A stretch of 27,703 nucleotides of DNA, from assembly GCA_030152805.1 (NCBI GenBank), contig JASLIG010000090.1, positions 1 to 27,703 of the forward strand. Direction: 5' to 3'. This document shows positions 15,991 to 23,295 of the stretch, one piece after another. This stretch comes from Solirubrobacterales bacterium (GTDB taxonomy: Bacteria > Actinomycetota > Thermoleophilia > Solirubrobacterales > 70-9). Position numbers and translations under genes: made by a program. The notes below the pieces were generated by a model. That model was given only the letters and a program-made list of their open reading frames with translations. It was not told where the DNA came from and made no database searches. The first letter of the stretch is position 1. Each line of letters starts with the position of its first letter.

Positions 15991-17391
15991 CTAGCCCCTT
16001 GGCACGAGCTTCGGACCGTCGGCGGAGTCCCTTACCTCCCAGCCGAGCTCGGCCAACCGATCACGAATCTCATCGGCCCGCCCGAAGTCCTTCTCCGCCC
16101 GCGCCGCCTGGCGCTCCTCAAGAAGCTTCTCCGCCTCGTCGTCGGCCTCAGCTCCCTCATCCGGCTGGGTAAGGGAGCTGAGACCGACGAGCCCGAGCAT
16201 CCCCGCCAGCGCCCCAGAAGCTCCGGGCACGTCGCCGCGGTTCGCTTCCGCCACGAGCTCAAACGCCTCGGCCATGGCCCTAGGCGTGTTGAAGTCCTCC
16301 GCCAGCGCATCCCTGAAGCTCTCAAGCCGGGAGGCCGCCGAATCGTGAGGAGAGCCGGGGGAGGGTCCGGCAGAGCCTCCCCGCTGTCCCTCCCCCGGCT
16401 CTCCCCCACCTATCGGGTGCTCCCTGAAGAAGTTCCGCAGCCGCTCTACCTGCGCCCCAGCTTCCTCCATTTGCTGCGGCCCGAAGGCAAGCGGCTGCCG
16501 GTAATGCCCCGAGATCAAGTACGCGATCACCGCCTCCGACCCGTACTGGTCCAGCGCCTCGGACAACTGAAAGATGTTCCCCTCGGACTTCGACATCTTC
16601 TCCGCCCCGGTCTCGATCATCCCGTTGTGCATCCACACCCGGGCGAATGGCCTTCCCGCCCCCTCCGACTGGGCGATCTCGTTCTCGTGGTGCGGAAAGA
16701 CGAGGTCCGAGCCGCCGCCGTGGATCGCGAAGGAAGCGCCGAGCTCCTGCTCGGCCATTACCGAGCACTCGATGTGCCAGGCGGGCCGTCCGGGGCCCCA
16801 GGGCGAGTCCCAAGAAGTGTCCTCGTCGGGCTTACGCGCCTTCCAGAGCGCAAAATCGAGGGGGTCCTCCTTGAGCGAAGCAGAGCCTGCCTCCTCCCCC
16901 TGATCCATGTCCTCGGTGCGCCGGTTGGACAACTTGCCGTAGCCGTCGAAGCTGCGCACGCGGAAGTAAACGTCGCCGCCGGCCTCATATGCGTGCCCAC
17001 CCTCCACCAGCTCGGAGATCAAGCCGACGATGCCCTCGATCGTCTCCGTCGCGAGTGGCTCGGCGTCCGGGCGCCCCAGCCCAAGGCGTTCGGTGTCGTC
17101 GAAGTAGGCGCGGGTCATCTTTTCCGCGAAGGCGGCCGATCCCTCCCCCGCCTCGCGCGCGGCGGCGTAGATCTTGTCGTTGATGTCGGTGACGTTGACG
17201 ACCAGCTTCGGCCCGTAGCCCTCCGACCTCAGGAATCGCGCCAGCAGCGAGAAGACGACGAAGGGGCGGGCGTTGCCGATGTGGATGCGGCTGTAGACGG
17301 TGGGACCGCAGGCGTAGATGCCGACCTCCGACCCGGGGTCGAGCGTGACCATCTCGCCGCTCAGGGTGTCCTTGATCCGCACCTCTCGCAT
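15991..17391 (-). CDS. cysS: cysteinyl-tRNA synthetase
   Basis: Class I CysRS of 466 residues, which charges tRNA-Cys with cysteine. Visible are YACGPTVYSRIHIGNAR with the HIGN signature, Zn ligands at that Cys, WHIECSVM and FPHHENEIAQSE, and the KMSKS loop GAEKMSKSEGN, followed by the DALR-type helical domain and the C-terminal AEKDFGRADEIRDRLAELGWEV. The ATG at 17391 has a TAGCAT -10 box ending 8 nt upstream and no ribosome site. Two long inverted repeats fall in linker segments (about residues 330-348 and 401-418), the first coding a Gly/Pro-rich stretch. It is translated just ahead of rlmB. Confidence 0.95.
   Translation of the reverse strand: MREVRIKDTLSGEMVTLDPGSEVGIYACGPTVYSRIHIGNARPFVVFSLLARFLRSEGYGPKLVVNVTDINDKIYAAAREAGEGSAAFAEKMTRAYFDDTERLGLGRPDAEPLATETIEGIVGLISELVEGGHAYEAGGDVYFRVRSFDGYGKLSNRRTEDMDQGEEAGSASLKEDPLDFALWKARKPDEDTSWDSPWGPGRPAWHIECSVMAEQELGASFAIHGGGSDLVFPHHENEIAQSEGAGRPFARVWMHNGMIETGAEKMSKSEGNIFQLSEALDQYGSEAVIAYLISGHYRQPLAFGPQQMEEAGAQVERLRNFFREHPIGGGEPGEGQRGGSAGPSPGSPHDSAASRLESFRDALAEDFNTPRAMAEAFELVAEANRGDVPGASGALAGMLGLVGLSSLTQPDEGAEADDEAEKLLEERQAARAEKDFGRADEIRDRLAELGWEVRDSADGPKLVPRG
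16139..16190. repeat. 19-bp inverted repeat inside cysS
   Basis: Arms 16139-16157 and 16172-16190 pair with a single mismatch around a 14-nt loop. They encode a variable linker (about residues 401-418, GLSSLTQPDEGAEADDEA) before the final helical part of CysRS. Such a stem is longer than expected by chance in coding DNA. Confidence 0.6.
16349..16404. repeat. 17-bp perfect inverted repeat inside cysS
   Basis: Arms 16349-16365 and 16388-16404 are perfectly complementary around a 22-nt loop. They code a Gly/Pro/Ser-rich stretch (GGGEPGEGQRGGSAGPSPGS) between the catalytic core and the DFNTPRA helix. This has the look of an in-frame palindromic insertion, though GC-rich low-complexity expansion could also explain it. 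Confidence 0.65.
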
Positions 17392-17399
17392 CGGGGCGG

Positions 17400-17405
17400 A
17401 TGCTA
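17400..17405 (-). promoter_or_regulatory. candidate -10 box for cysS
   Basis: TAGCAT on the minus strand (17405-17400) ends exactly 8 nt before the cysS ATG. It lies in the 21-bp gap after the coiled-coil gene and would give a leaderless cysS mRNA. Confidence 0.45.
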
Positions 17406-17412
17406 GAGAGAA

Positions 17413-18282
17413 CTAGAAGGTGCGGTAACCGGACCCGGAGGCGGTCGCCTCGCGGCGCTCCCAGGAGGGAGCGGTCTTATCCGCCGCGGCGAGCACCTCG
17501 CGGCGCGCCCGCGAAGCGCTGGCCTTGATCTCGTCCTCGGCCGCGCGCCGCACTCGCTCCTCGCGCTGCTCGGCCTGCACGCGGATCCGCTCCGACTCGG
17601 CTTTCAGCGCCTCCTCGGCCCGCGCCCGCGCGATCTCGGCCGCCTCGCCTTCGACCTTCTCGACCAAGCCGCGGACCCGTTCGTCGGCCTCGCGGCGCAC
17701 CTCCTCGGTGCCCTGCATGACTCGCTCCTCGATCTCGGTCTCGAGCTTGACCGCGAGCTGGTGCGCCTCGGCCGCCGCCGCCTCGGCTTCGACCGCCCGC
17801 TGCTCGGCAGCCGCAACTCGCTGGTCGGCCTCGAGCTTGATCCGGTCGAGCTCCCCCTTGTGCCGCTTGGCAGCCCGTTCTTCGACCTGCTTGACCGCCG
17901 CCGCGATCTCGCGCTTGGACTCGGCGCGAACGCTGCTCAGCTCGGTTGCGATGACCTCGCGATCCGCCTGCGCACTCTGCTGCGCCCGCTCGAAGCTCTG
18001 CTCGGCACGATCGCGGTCTGCCTCGGCCCTCACGGCGCGCGCTTCGGCCTCCCTGCGCTTGCCGCGCTCGGCCCCGATCCGCTCGCGGCCTTCCTCGCCG
18101 AGCTTGCGCAGCGTCGCCATTGCCCGTTCCTTCAGCTCAACCCGCAGCTCCTCAGCGCGTGCCTCGGCCTTGGCGACCCGCTCCTCGCTGACGCGGACCC
18201 ACTCGAGAGCCTGCTTGGCGGTCTCGTGCAGCTCTTCATTGGCCGCACCGATCGCTTTCAACTGCGCCACAGATTCGCCCAT
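17413..18282 (-). CDS. long coiled-coil protein, function unknown
   Basis: Protein of 289 residues that is almost wholly charged helix, rich in Ala, Glu and Arg with heptad-like spacing from about residue 15 to 260, and with no membrane segment or signal peptide. It ends in a short non-helical tail (SWERREATASGSGYRTF). Coiled coils of this type occur in DivIVA-like, SMC-like and cytoskeletal proteins, but no diagnostic N-terminal motif is present, so none is claimed. The start is supported by TAGGTT ending 8 nt upstream of the ATG at 18282. It lies 21 nt before cysS on the same strand and might read through into it. Confidence 0.75.
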   Translation of the reverse strand: MGESVAQLKAIGAANEELHETAKQALEWVRVSEERVAKAEARAEELRVELKERAMATLRKLGEEGRERIGAERGKRREAEARAVRAEADRDRAEQSFERAQQSAQADREVIATELSSVRAESKREIAAAVKQVEERAAKRHKGELDRIKLEADQRVAAAEQRAVEAEAAAAEAHQLAVKLETEIEERVMQGTEEVRREADERVRGLVEKVEGEAAEIARARAEEALKAESERIRVQAEQREERVRRAAEDEIKASASRARREVLAAADKTAPSWERREATASGSGYRTF

Positions 18283-18290
18283 GGATTCGC

Positions 18291-18296
18291 AACCTA
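18291..18296 (-). promoter_or_regulatory. candidate -10 box for coiled-coil gene
   Basis: TAGGTT on the minus strand (18296-18291) ends 8 nt before the ATG at 18282; no ribosome site lies between. The stretch 18297-18371 beyond it holds several CTAG tetramers but nothing I can name. Confidence 0.4.
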
Positions 18297-18371
18297 CTAT
18301 CCGTCCCGGAGGGCTAGCTACCCCCTGCTAGACGCAAAACGCGCATTTAGCGGACTAGTGGCCACTTGGGA

Positions 18372-18484
18372 GGCCTGTCCCGGTGGGGGTGGAACGTCTT
18401 GTACTTTTTGGGCGTCCACCTTCGAGGCGCCAGCAGCTGCGTCTCCATCCAAAAAGTTAAGTGGAACCCCTGCCGGGACAGGCC
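18372..18484. repeat. structured intergenic repeat element, copy 2
   Basis: Outer arms GGCCTGTCCCGG (18372-18383) and its complement (18473-18484) continue after two mismatches into GGGGT/ACCCC. An inner pair ACTTTTTGG (18403-18411)/CCAAAAAGT flanks the core. Read on the minus strand, core 18458-18398 aligns with copy 1 (8764-8822): AACTTTTT, TGGAGACGC, GCTGGCGCC, AAAAAGTACAAGnCGTTC. The outer arm ends 1 nt from the acyl-CoA ligase stop codon. Outer arms differ between copies in sequence but not in architecture. Confidence 0.75.
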
Positions 18485-18485
18485 C

Positions 18486-20135
18486 CTACGCCGACTTCTG
18501 CGCCTCGCGCGCGTGCAGCTCCCGCTTGAGGATCTTGCCGGTCGCGTTGCGCGGTAGCTCGTCGAGGAACTCGATCTCGCGCGGTGCCTTGTAGCCAGCG
18601 AGGTTGGCCTTGACGTGGGCGAGGAGCTCTTCCTCGGAGACCTCGCCCTCCGCCGTGGCAACGACGAAGGCCTTCAGCCGCTGCCCGAACTCCTCGTCCT
18701 CGACCCCGATCACCGCCACCTCAACCACGCCGCCGTGGTCTGCGAGCAGGTCCTCGACCTCGCGCGGGAAGACGTTCTCGCCGCCGGAAACGATCATCTC
18801 GTCGTCGCGGCCGTCGATGAAGAGGCGCCCCTCGGAGTCGATGTGACCGACGTCGCCGCTGCGCAGCAGGCCGTCGATTACTTCCTTGCCGCCGCCTCCG
18901 GTGTAGCCCTCGAAGGACATTTCGTTGCCGACGAAGATCCGCCCGACATCGCCTCGCGGCACCTCTCGACCGGTCTCGTCGTAGAGCCGCACCATCGTGC
19001 CACGGGGGGGTCGGCCGGCGGTGCCGGGCGCGGAGCGCAGGTCCTCCGGGGTCGCTACCGTCGCCCAGGAGACCTCGGTGGAGCCGTAGAGGTTGTAGAC
19101 GCTGTCGCCGAAGCGGTCCATCCACTCGAGCGCCAGCTCGCCGGGCAGCGCCGAGCCCGAGATCGCGGTGATCCGCAGCGAGGAAAGGTCGTGCTTGGCC
19201 AGGGTCTCCTCGGGCAGTCTCAGGATGCGCTGCATCATCACCGGGACGACGGCGAGCACCTGGGCGCGATGCTCCTCGACGGCGCGCAGCGTCTCCTCCT
19301 CGTCGAAGCGCCGCCGCAGCACCATCGTCGAGGCCGTCGGCAGGCTCATTACGAAGTGAAAGAAGCCCCAGGAGTGAAAGAGGGGCGCGGCGATCATCAT
19401 CGTCTCGCGGGCCCGGTAAGGGATCTTGTCGATGATCGCGGCCATCGTCAGCAGGCCGTCGGGGCTGGAGCGCTGCGCCCCCTTCGGAGTGCCGGTGGTT
19501 CCGGAGGTGAGGATGACGAAGCGTGGTGTATCGGGTGGCGGCTTCAGGTTGGAGTCGCCGTGGGCGGCGATCAGGGAGTCGAGCGTCACCCCCTCCCACC
19601 CTCCGTCGGTCCAGGCGACGACACGGGCGATGCTCTCCTCGACTCCGTCGAGCAGGCCGGCGAACTCTTCGTCGTACACGAGAGCTCTGGGACCCTCGCG
19701 CCGCATCACTTCGACCAGCTGAGGGCCGGCGAACATCGTGTTGAGGTAGAGCGCGCTGGCGCCGAGCTTGGCGGCGGCGAGGGTCGCCTCGATGAAGCCG
19801 CGGTGGTTGCGGCACATGATCCCGATCCCGTCGCCGGGACCGATCCCCATGCCCGCGAAGGCGTGCGCCAGGGCGTTGGTGCGGCGGTGCATCTGCTCGA
19901 AGCTGAGCGAACCGCGCTCGTCGATCAGCATCGTCTCGTGCGGGTATTTGTGCGCCGCGGTGGCGACCCCGGTAGCCGGCGAGGCGCCCCAGCGCAGGAA
20001 CGTCGTGGCGACCTTGGCCGCCTTGTCCGGGCGCACCAAGCCGACGATGCCCGCCTCGTGCAGCACCTTCGCCTCGAAGACCGCGTCGGAGACCGACTGG
20101 CGGGCGCGCGACGCTATGGACTCCAGCATTCCCAT
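18486..20135 (-). CDS. AMP-forming acyl-CoA synthetase (FadD-like ligase)
   Basis: ANL-superfamily ligase of 549 residues; it activates a carboxylic acid, probably a fatty acid, via acyl-AMP to acyl-CoA. The P-loop-like motif is VILTSGTTGTPKG, followed by YGSTEVSWATVA, the hinge motif LFIDGRDDEMIVSGGENVFPREVE and the catalytic Lys in PRNATGKILKREL near the C-terminus. The N-terminus has about 50 extra residues before the usual start. No signal or membrane helix is evident. It starts 14 nt after ispF and is probably the last gene of a PHP-ispF-ligase unit. Chain length is unknown; the beta-oxidation genes at the window start could use its product. Confidence 0.88.
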   Translation of the reverse strand: MGMLESIASRARQSVSDAVFEAKVLHEAGIVGLVRPDKAAKVATTFLRWGASPATGVATAAHKYPHETMLIDERGSLSFEQMHRRTNALAHAFAGMGIGPGDGIGIMCRNHRGFIEATLAAAKLGASALYLNTMFAGPQLVEVMRREGPRALVYDEEFAGLLDGVEESIARVVAWTDGGWEGVTLDSLIAAHGDSNLKPPPDTPRFVILTSGTTGTPKGAQRSSPDGLLTMAAIIDKIPYRARETMMIAAPLFHSWGFFHFVMSLPTASTMVLRRRFDEEETLRAVEEHRAQVLAVVPVMMQRILRLPEETLAKHDLSSLRITAISGSALPGELALEWMDRFGDSVYNLYGSTEVSWATVATPEDLRSAPGTAGRPPRGTMVRLYDETGREVPRGDVGRIFVGNEMSFEGYTGGGGKEVIDGLLRSGDVGHIDSEGRLFIDGRDDEMIVSGGENVFPREVEDLLADHGGVVEVAVIGVEDEEFGQRLKAFVVATAEGEVSEEELLAHVKANLAGYKAPREIEFLDELPRNATGKILKRELHAREAQKSA

Positions 20136-20149
20136 CGCAGCGGCGAAGG

Positions 20150-20605
20150 TTATTCGCTATCCACCGATGCCACGGCTATGCAGGCGATTCCCTCGCCGCG
20201 GCCGATCCAGCCCAGGCCCTCGTTGCTGGTCGCCTTGACGCTGACCCGGGCCGAGGTGACCTCGGCGAGAACCCGCTCCATCTCGGCGCGGCGAGGGCCG
20301 ATCCGCGGCTCCTCGCAGATCAGGGTCGCGTCGACGTTGACGATGCGGCCGGAGAGGGTGCCGACGACGGTGCGCAGCAGGTCGATCGAGTCGGCGTCGC
20401 GCCAGACCTCGTCGTCGTCGGGAAAGAGGGTGCCGATGTCGCCCTCGCCGGCGGCGCCGAGCAGCGCGTCGATCACCGCGTGCGTGAGCACGTCGGCGTC
20501 GGAGTGGCCAGCGAGACCGCGCGGGTGCTCAACCTCGACCCCGCCGAGGACGAGGCGCCGGCCCTCGGCGAAGCGGTGGCTGTCGTAGCCGATCCCGACG
20601 CTCAT
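20150..20605 (-). CDS. ispF: 2-C-methyl-D-erythritol 2,4-cyclodiphosphate synthase
   Basis: IspF of 151 residues, close to the usual length. It cyclises CDP-ME-2-phosphate to MEcPP in the MEP isoprenoid pathway as a Zn-dependent trimer. The metal ligands D and H are in GIGYDSHRF, with LGGVEV, the HSDADVLTHAVIDALLGAA block, DIGTLFPDDD and KATSNEGLGWIGRGEGIACIAVA. The ATG at 20605 lies 3 nt after the PHP phosphatase stop. In this genome ispF and ispD are on the same strand but separated by about 2 kb holding the PHP and DUF389 genes, rather than adjacent or fused. Confidence 0.93.
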   Translation of the reverse strand: MSVGIGYDSHRFAEGRRLVLGGVEVEHPRGLAGHSDADVLTHAVIDALLGAAGEGDIGTLFPDDDEVWRDADSIDLLRTVVGTLSGRIVNVDATLICEEPRIGPRRAEMERVLAEVTSARVSVKATSNEGLGWIGRGEGIACIAVASVDSE

Positions 20606-20608
20606 CGG

Positions 20609-21451
20609 TTAATCCTCTCGCACCCGAGCGGAGAGCGGCTCGAGGCGGCGCCGGCGCCCTTCGAAGACGCAGATCTCCTTCACGCCGAGGCCAGCGAGAA
20701 ACTCGATCGCCCGCCCATAGCCGTAGCCGACCTGCTCGGGCAAGTGGGCGTCGGAGGAGAGGGCAAAGGCGGCGCCGGCCTCGACGCACATCTCGGCAAA
20801 GCCGCCCGCCGGGTAGATCTCGCCGACCGGCTTGCGAAGGCCCGCCGTCGAGACCTCGACCGCGATGCCGCTCTCGGCGATCGCCTCGACCGCCGGCTCG
20901 TAGTAGAAGCGCGGATCGCGGTCCGGAGCGGGCCGCGCCGAGCCCCAAACCTTGACCAGGTCGGGGTGGGCGAGGACGTCGAAGAGGCCGGAGCGGGCGC
21001 ACTCGGCGAGTGCCTCGAAATAGCGCCGCCAGACCTCGTCGGCGTCGCCGCGGCTCTCCCAGACGTCCCAGCCCGGGTGGTCGACAGCGGCGTCGCCGAT
21101 GAAGTGGACCGAGCCGACCACGTAGTCGAAGTCGCGCGCCTCGAGCAGTGAGGCGGTGCGGTCCTCAGCGGCTGGGACGTAATCGCACTCGACCCCCAGC
21201 CGCAGCGGCGTGCCCCGCACGAACTCGCAGTAGGAGTCGAGATCGTCGCGCGCCTGCTCCTCCCAGAAGGGATGGCGCCAGAGATCGAGCGCCTGGGTGA
21301 AGCGGTAGACGTGCTCGGAGACGCCCAGCTCGGCGATCCCGGCAGCATCGGCGGCGGCGAGGTAGCGCTCGACGTTCTCGGCGGTGAAGTAGCGCTCGGC
21401 CGGCGTGTCGGGCTCGTCGGGGCGGAGATGGAGGTGGTAGTCGGTGAGCAT
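20609..21451 (-). CDS. PHP-domain phosphatase, histidinol-phosphatase (HisJ) type
   Basis: PHP-family metallophosphoesterase of 280 residues. Metal-site motifs are YHLHLRPDEPD (H6, H8), GVSEHVYRF, GVECDYVP, VVGSVHFIG, DVLAHPDL and the closing SSDAHLPEQVGYGY. The layout matches HisJ-type histidinol phosphatases, which hydrolyse histidinol phosphate in histidine synthesis; no other his gene is nearby, so the substrate is uncertain. The ATG at 21451 starts right at the first motif and has TACTCT ending 9 nt upstream, which excludes a longer start. First gene of the PHP-ispF-ligase unit and divergent from the DUF389 gene. Confidence 0.85.
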   Translation of the reverse strand: MLTDYHLHLRPDEPDTPAERYFTAENVERYLAAADAAGIAELGVSEHVYRFTQALDLWRHPFWEEQARDDLDSYCEFVRGTPLRLGVECDYVPAAEDRTASLLEARDFDYVVGSVHFIGDAAVDHPGWDVWESRGDADEVWRRYFEALAECARSGLFDVLAHPDLVKVWGSARPAPDRDPRFYYEPAVEAIAESGIAVEVSTAGLRKPVGEIYPAGGFAEMCVEAGAAFALSSDAHLPEQVGYGYGRAIEFLAGLGVKEICVFEGRRRRLEPLSARVRED

Positions 21452-21460
21452 CGGACGGGC

Positions 21461-21466
21461 AGAGTA
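21461..21466 (-). promoter_or_regulatory. candidate -10 box for PHP-ispF-ligase unit
   Basis: TACTCT on the minus strand (21466-21461) ends 9 nt before the ATG at 21451. No ribosome site is present. It lies in a 45-bp divergent gap shared with the DUF389 gene. Confidence 0.4.
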
Positions 21467-21484
21467 GGCGACCCGGGCCGCGGA

Positions 21485-21490
21485 TACGCT
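21485..21490 (+). promoter_or_regulatory. candidate -10 box for DUF389 gene
   Basis: TACGCT ends 6 nt before the ATG at 21497. GGAG is present in the gap but only 2 nt from the ATG, too close for normal ribosome binding. Confidence 0.35.
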
Positions 21491-21496
21491 GGAGCC

Positions 21497-22444
21497 ATGG
21501 TCCACCTGCGGATCGTCGTGCCGGAAGATCGCTGCCGCAAGGTCCTCGACCTGCTCGAAGCCGCGCCCACGACGACCAACTTGGTCTTCCTCGCCGGAGC
21601 CGCCCGCCAGCCCAAGGGCGACGTCGTCCTCTGCGACATAGCCCGCGAGGAAGCAAGCGTGATCATCGAGGACCTGAAGGAGCTCGGCATCGCCCGCGAG
21701 GGCTCGATCTCGCTAGAGCAGATCGACTCCCAGCTCTCGAAGGCCGCTGACCGGGCGGAGCGGGCGGCACGCGGCATCCCTTCCGACGCGGTCGTCTGGG
21801 AGGAGGTCGAGTCGCGCACCTCGGAGACCACCGAGCTGGGCGGCAACTTCCTCATCTTCATGATCCTCGCCTGCCTGATCGCCTCGGTGGGCATCTTCAC
21901 TGGCTCGCCGATCCTGATCATCGGTGCGATGGTCGTCGGCCCCGAGTTCGGCCCGCTGGCCGGCCTCTGCGTAGCCGTGGTCGAGCGGCGGCCCGAGGTC
22001 GGCGTGCGCTCGCTGACGGCGCTGGCCGTCGGCTTCCCGATCGGCATCACCGCGGCCTTCCTCTTCACCCTCTTCTGTGTCGCTGTCAGCCTCGTCGACT
22101 CCAGCTTCCACAGCACGGACAACCTGCTTACCCAGTTCATCACCAAGCCGGACAGCTTCTCCTTCATCGTCGCCGTCTTCGCCGGTGCGGCCGGAATGCT
22201 CTCGCTCACCTCAGCCAAGTCGGGGGCCCTGGTCGGGGTGCTGATCTCGGTGACGACGATCCCGGCGGCGGCCAACATCGGCATAGCCGCGGCGCTGGGC
22301 AACTGGGACGACTGGGGCGGAGCGATGCTCCAGCTCAGCATCAACCTGATTGCGATCGTGCTCGCCGGCGTCACCACCCTGTTCGTCCAGCGCAGGATCT
22401 TCGAGCGCCGCCGCAGGAGGCACCTGAGAGAACGCCATGCCTAG
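21497..22444 (+). CDS. DUF389 family membrane protein
   Basis: Protein of 315 residues. A soluble N-terminal ACT-like part (about 1-110, LRIVVPEDRCRKVLDLLEAA and DVVLCDIAREEASVIIEDL) precedes about six membrane helices (115-305). The signature GSPILIIGAMVVGPEFGPLAGLC (about 135-157) is the conserved DUF389 segment. Family members are called hydrophobic domain proteins; transport is suspected but not established here. The ATG is chosen at the first strand, 6 nt after a TACGCT box. The C-terminus is very basic (RRRRRHLRERHA). Its last 8 nt overlap the next small gene, implying translational coupling. Confidence 0.82.
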   Translation: MVHLRIVVPEDRCRKVLDLLEAAPTTTNLVFLAGAARQPKGDVVLCDIAREEASVIIEDLKELGIAREGSISLEQIDSQLSKAADRAERAARGIPSDAVVWEEVESRTSETTELGGNFLIFMILACLIASVGIFTGSPILIIGAMVVGPEFGPLAGLCVAVVERRPEVGVRSLTALAVGFPIGITAAFLFTLFCVAVSLVDSSFHSTDNLLTQFITKPDSFSFIVAVFAGAAGMLSLTSAKSGALVGVLISVTTIPAAANIGIAAALGNWDDWGGAMLQLSINLIAIVLAGVTTLFVQRRIFERRRRRHLRERHA

Positions 22445-22601
22445 CCGGTCCAAGTCCGTCCAGCTCGCCCTGATGCTCGGCGCCACCGCGCTCGGCACGC
22501 TGATCGCCACCGCGCTCGGCGCGGTTAGCCTCGGCGTCGCGCTGGGCGTGGGTCAGGTCTGCTTCGCCGCAACCCTGGTCTGGGTCCTATTGACTCAATA
22601 G
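22437..22601 (+). CDS. 54-residue hydrophobic membrane peptide
   Basis: Starts at the ATG inside the last codons of the DUF389 gene (ATGCCTAG) and encodes MPSRSKSVQLALMLGATA followed by two hydrophobic stretches (about 8-24 and 30-52), ending VLLTQ. The 8-nt overlap and the codon use argue for a real gene. It may be a subunit or accessory of the DUF389 protein; no family is recognised. Its last 15 nt overlap the end of ispD on the other strand within a palindrome. Confidence 0.6.
   Translation: MPSRSKSVQLALMLGATALGTLIATALGAVSLGVALGVGQVCFAATLVWVLLTQ
22587..22601. repeat. palindrome forming both 3' ends of convergent genes
   Basis: CTATTGACTCAATAG is a 7-bp-arm palindrome with one central base. 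Read on either strand it gives the last four codons and stop of a gene: LLTQ-stop for the small membrane peptide and LLSQ-stop for ispD. It might fold in RNA only weakly because it has no loop. Confidence 0.7.
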
Positions 22602-23273
22602 GAGCTCGGCGAGCCGAAGATCGCGCGGCGCCGTCACCTTGAAGTTTCCGGCCGAGCTCGGGTGGATCAAGACCCGGCCGCCGGAGGCCTCGACGATCAT
22701 CGCCTCGTCGGTCGCGTCAGAGATGGCGGCAGGATGCGTGATCATCGCCTCGCGCAAGGCGCTCGCGCGGAAGACCTGCGGCGTCTGCGCAGCCCAGAGC
22801 CGCTGGCGATCGAGCGTCTCCTCGATCGCGAATGCCGCGTCCGGTCCCCCCTTCTCGGGGCTGAATCCAGCCCGCGTCGCGCCAACCCGCTTGATCGTGT
22901 CGGTCACCGGCGTGGCGGCAATGGCGCCCGCGGCGCCGGGGTCATCTTGCAGGGCCTCGATCACGTCCTCGATCAGCTCCGCCGTCACGAACGGCCGTGC
23001 GGCGTCGTGGATCGCCACAAGCTCGCTTTCAACGGCTCGCAGGGCGTTCGACACCGATTCGGCGCGCGTGGCGCCTCCATCGACCACCGCGATGCCCTCG
23101 CCGCCGAGGTCGTGCGCATGCCCCGGCGGACCGGCGACGACGATCGAGCGCACCGAGGGCGCCGCCCGGAAGGCAGCGATCGACCACTCGACCAGGCGGC
23201 GACCGGCGAGCGGCACGAAGGCCTTCGGACCGCCGGCTCCGAGCCTCTGCCCGGAGCCGGCGGCCGCGATCAC
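22587..23273 (-). CDS. ispD: 2-C-methyl-D-erythritol 4-phosphate cytidylyltransferase
   Basis: IspD of about 228 residues; it makes CDP-ME from MEP and CTP in the isoprenoid pathway. Motifs are IAAAGSGQRLGAGGPKAFVPLAGRRL (CTP-binding loop), VAIHDAARPFV, AATPVTDTIKRV, RLWAAQTPQVFRASALREA and SDATDEAMIVEASGGRV. The start is uncertain: no ATG, GTG or TTG is in frame between the carD stop and the GTG at 23273, which begins directly at the loop. A few more N-terminal residues would be more usual, so a rare start codon upstream is possible. It follows carD by 22 nt, an arrangement common in actinobacteria and relatives. Confidence 0.88.
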   Translation of the reverse strand: MIAAAGSGQRLGAGGPKAFVPLAGRRLVEWSIAAFRAAPSVRSIVVAGPPGHAHDLGGEGIAVVDGGATRAESVSNALRAVESELVAIHDAARPFVTAELIEDVIEALQDDPGAAGAIAATPVTDTIKRVGATRAGFSPEKGGPDAAFAIEETLDRQRLWAAQTPQVFRASALREAMITHPAAISDATDEAMIVEASGGRVLIHPSSAGNFKVTAPRDLRLAELLLSQ

Positions 23274-23295
23274 GGCCGTGACGGACGCTGCGGAG

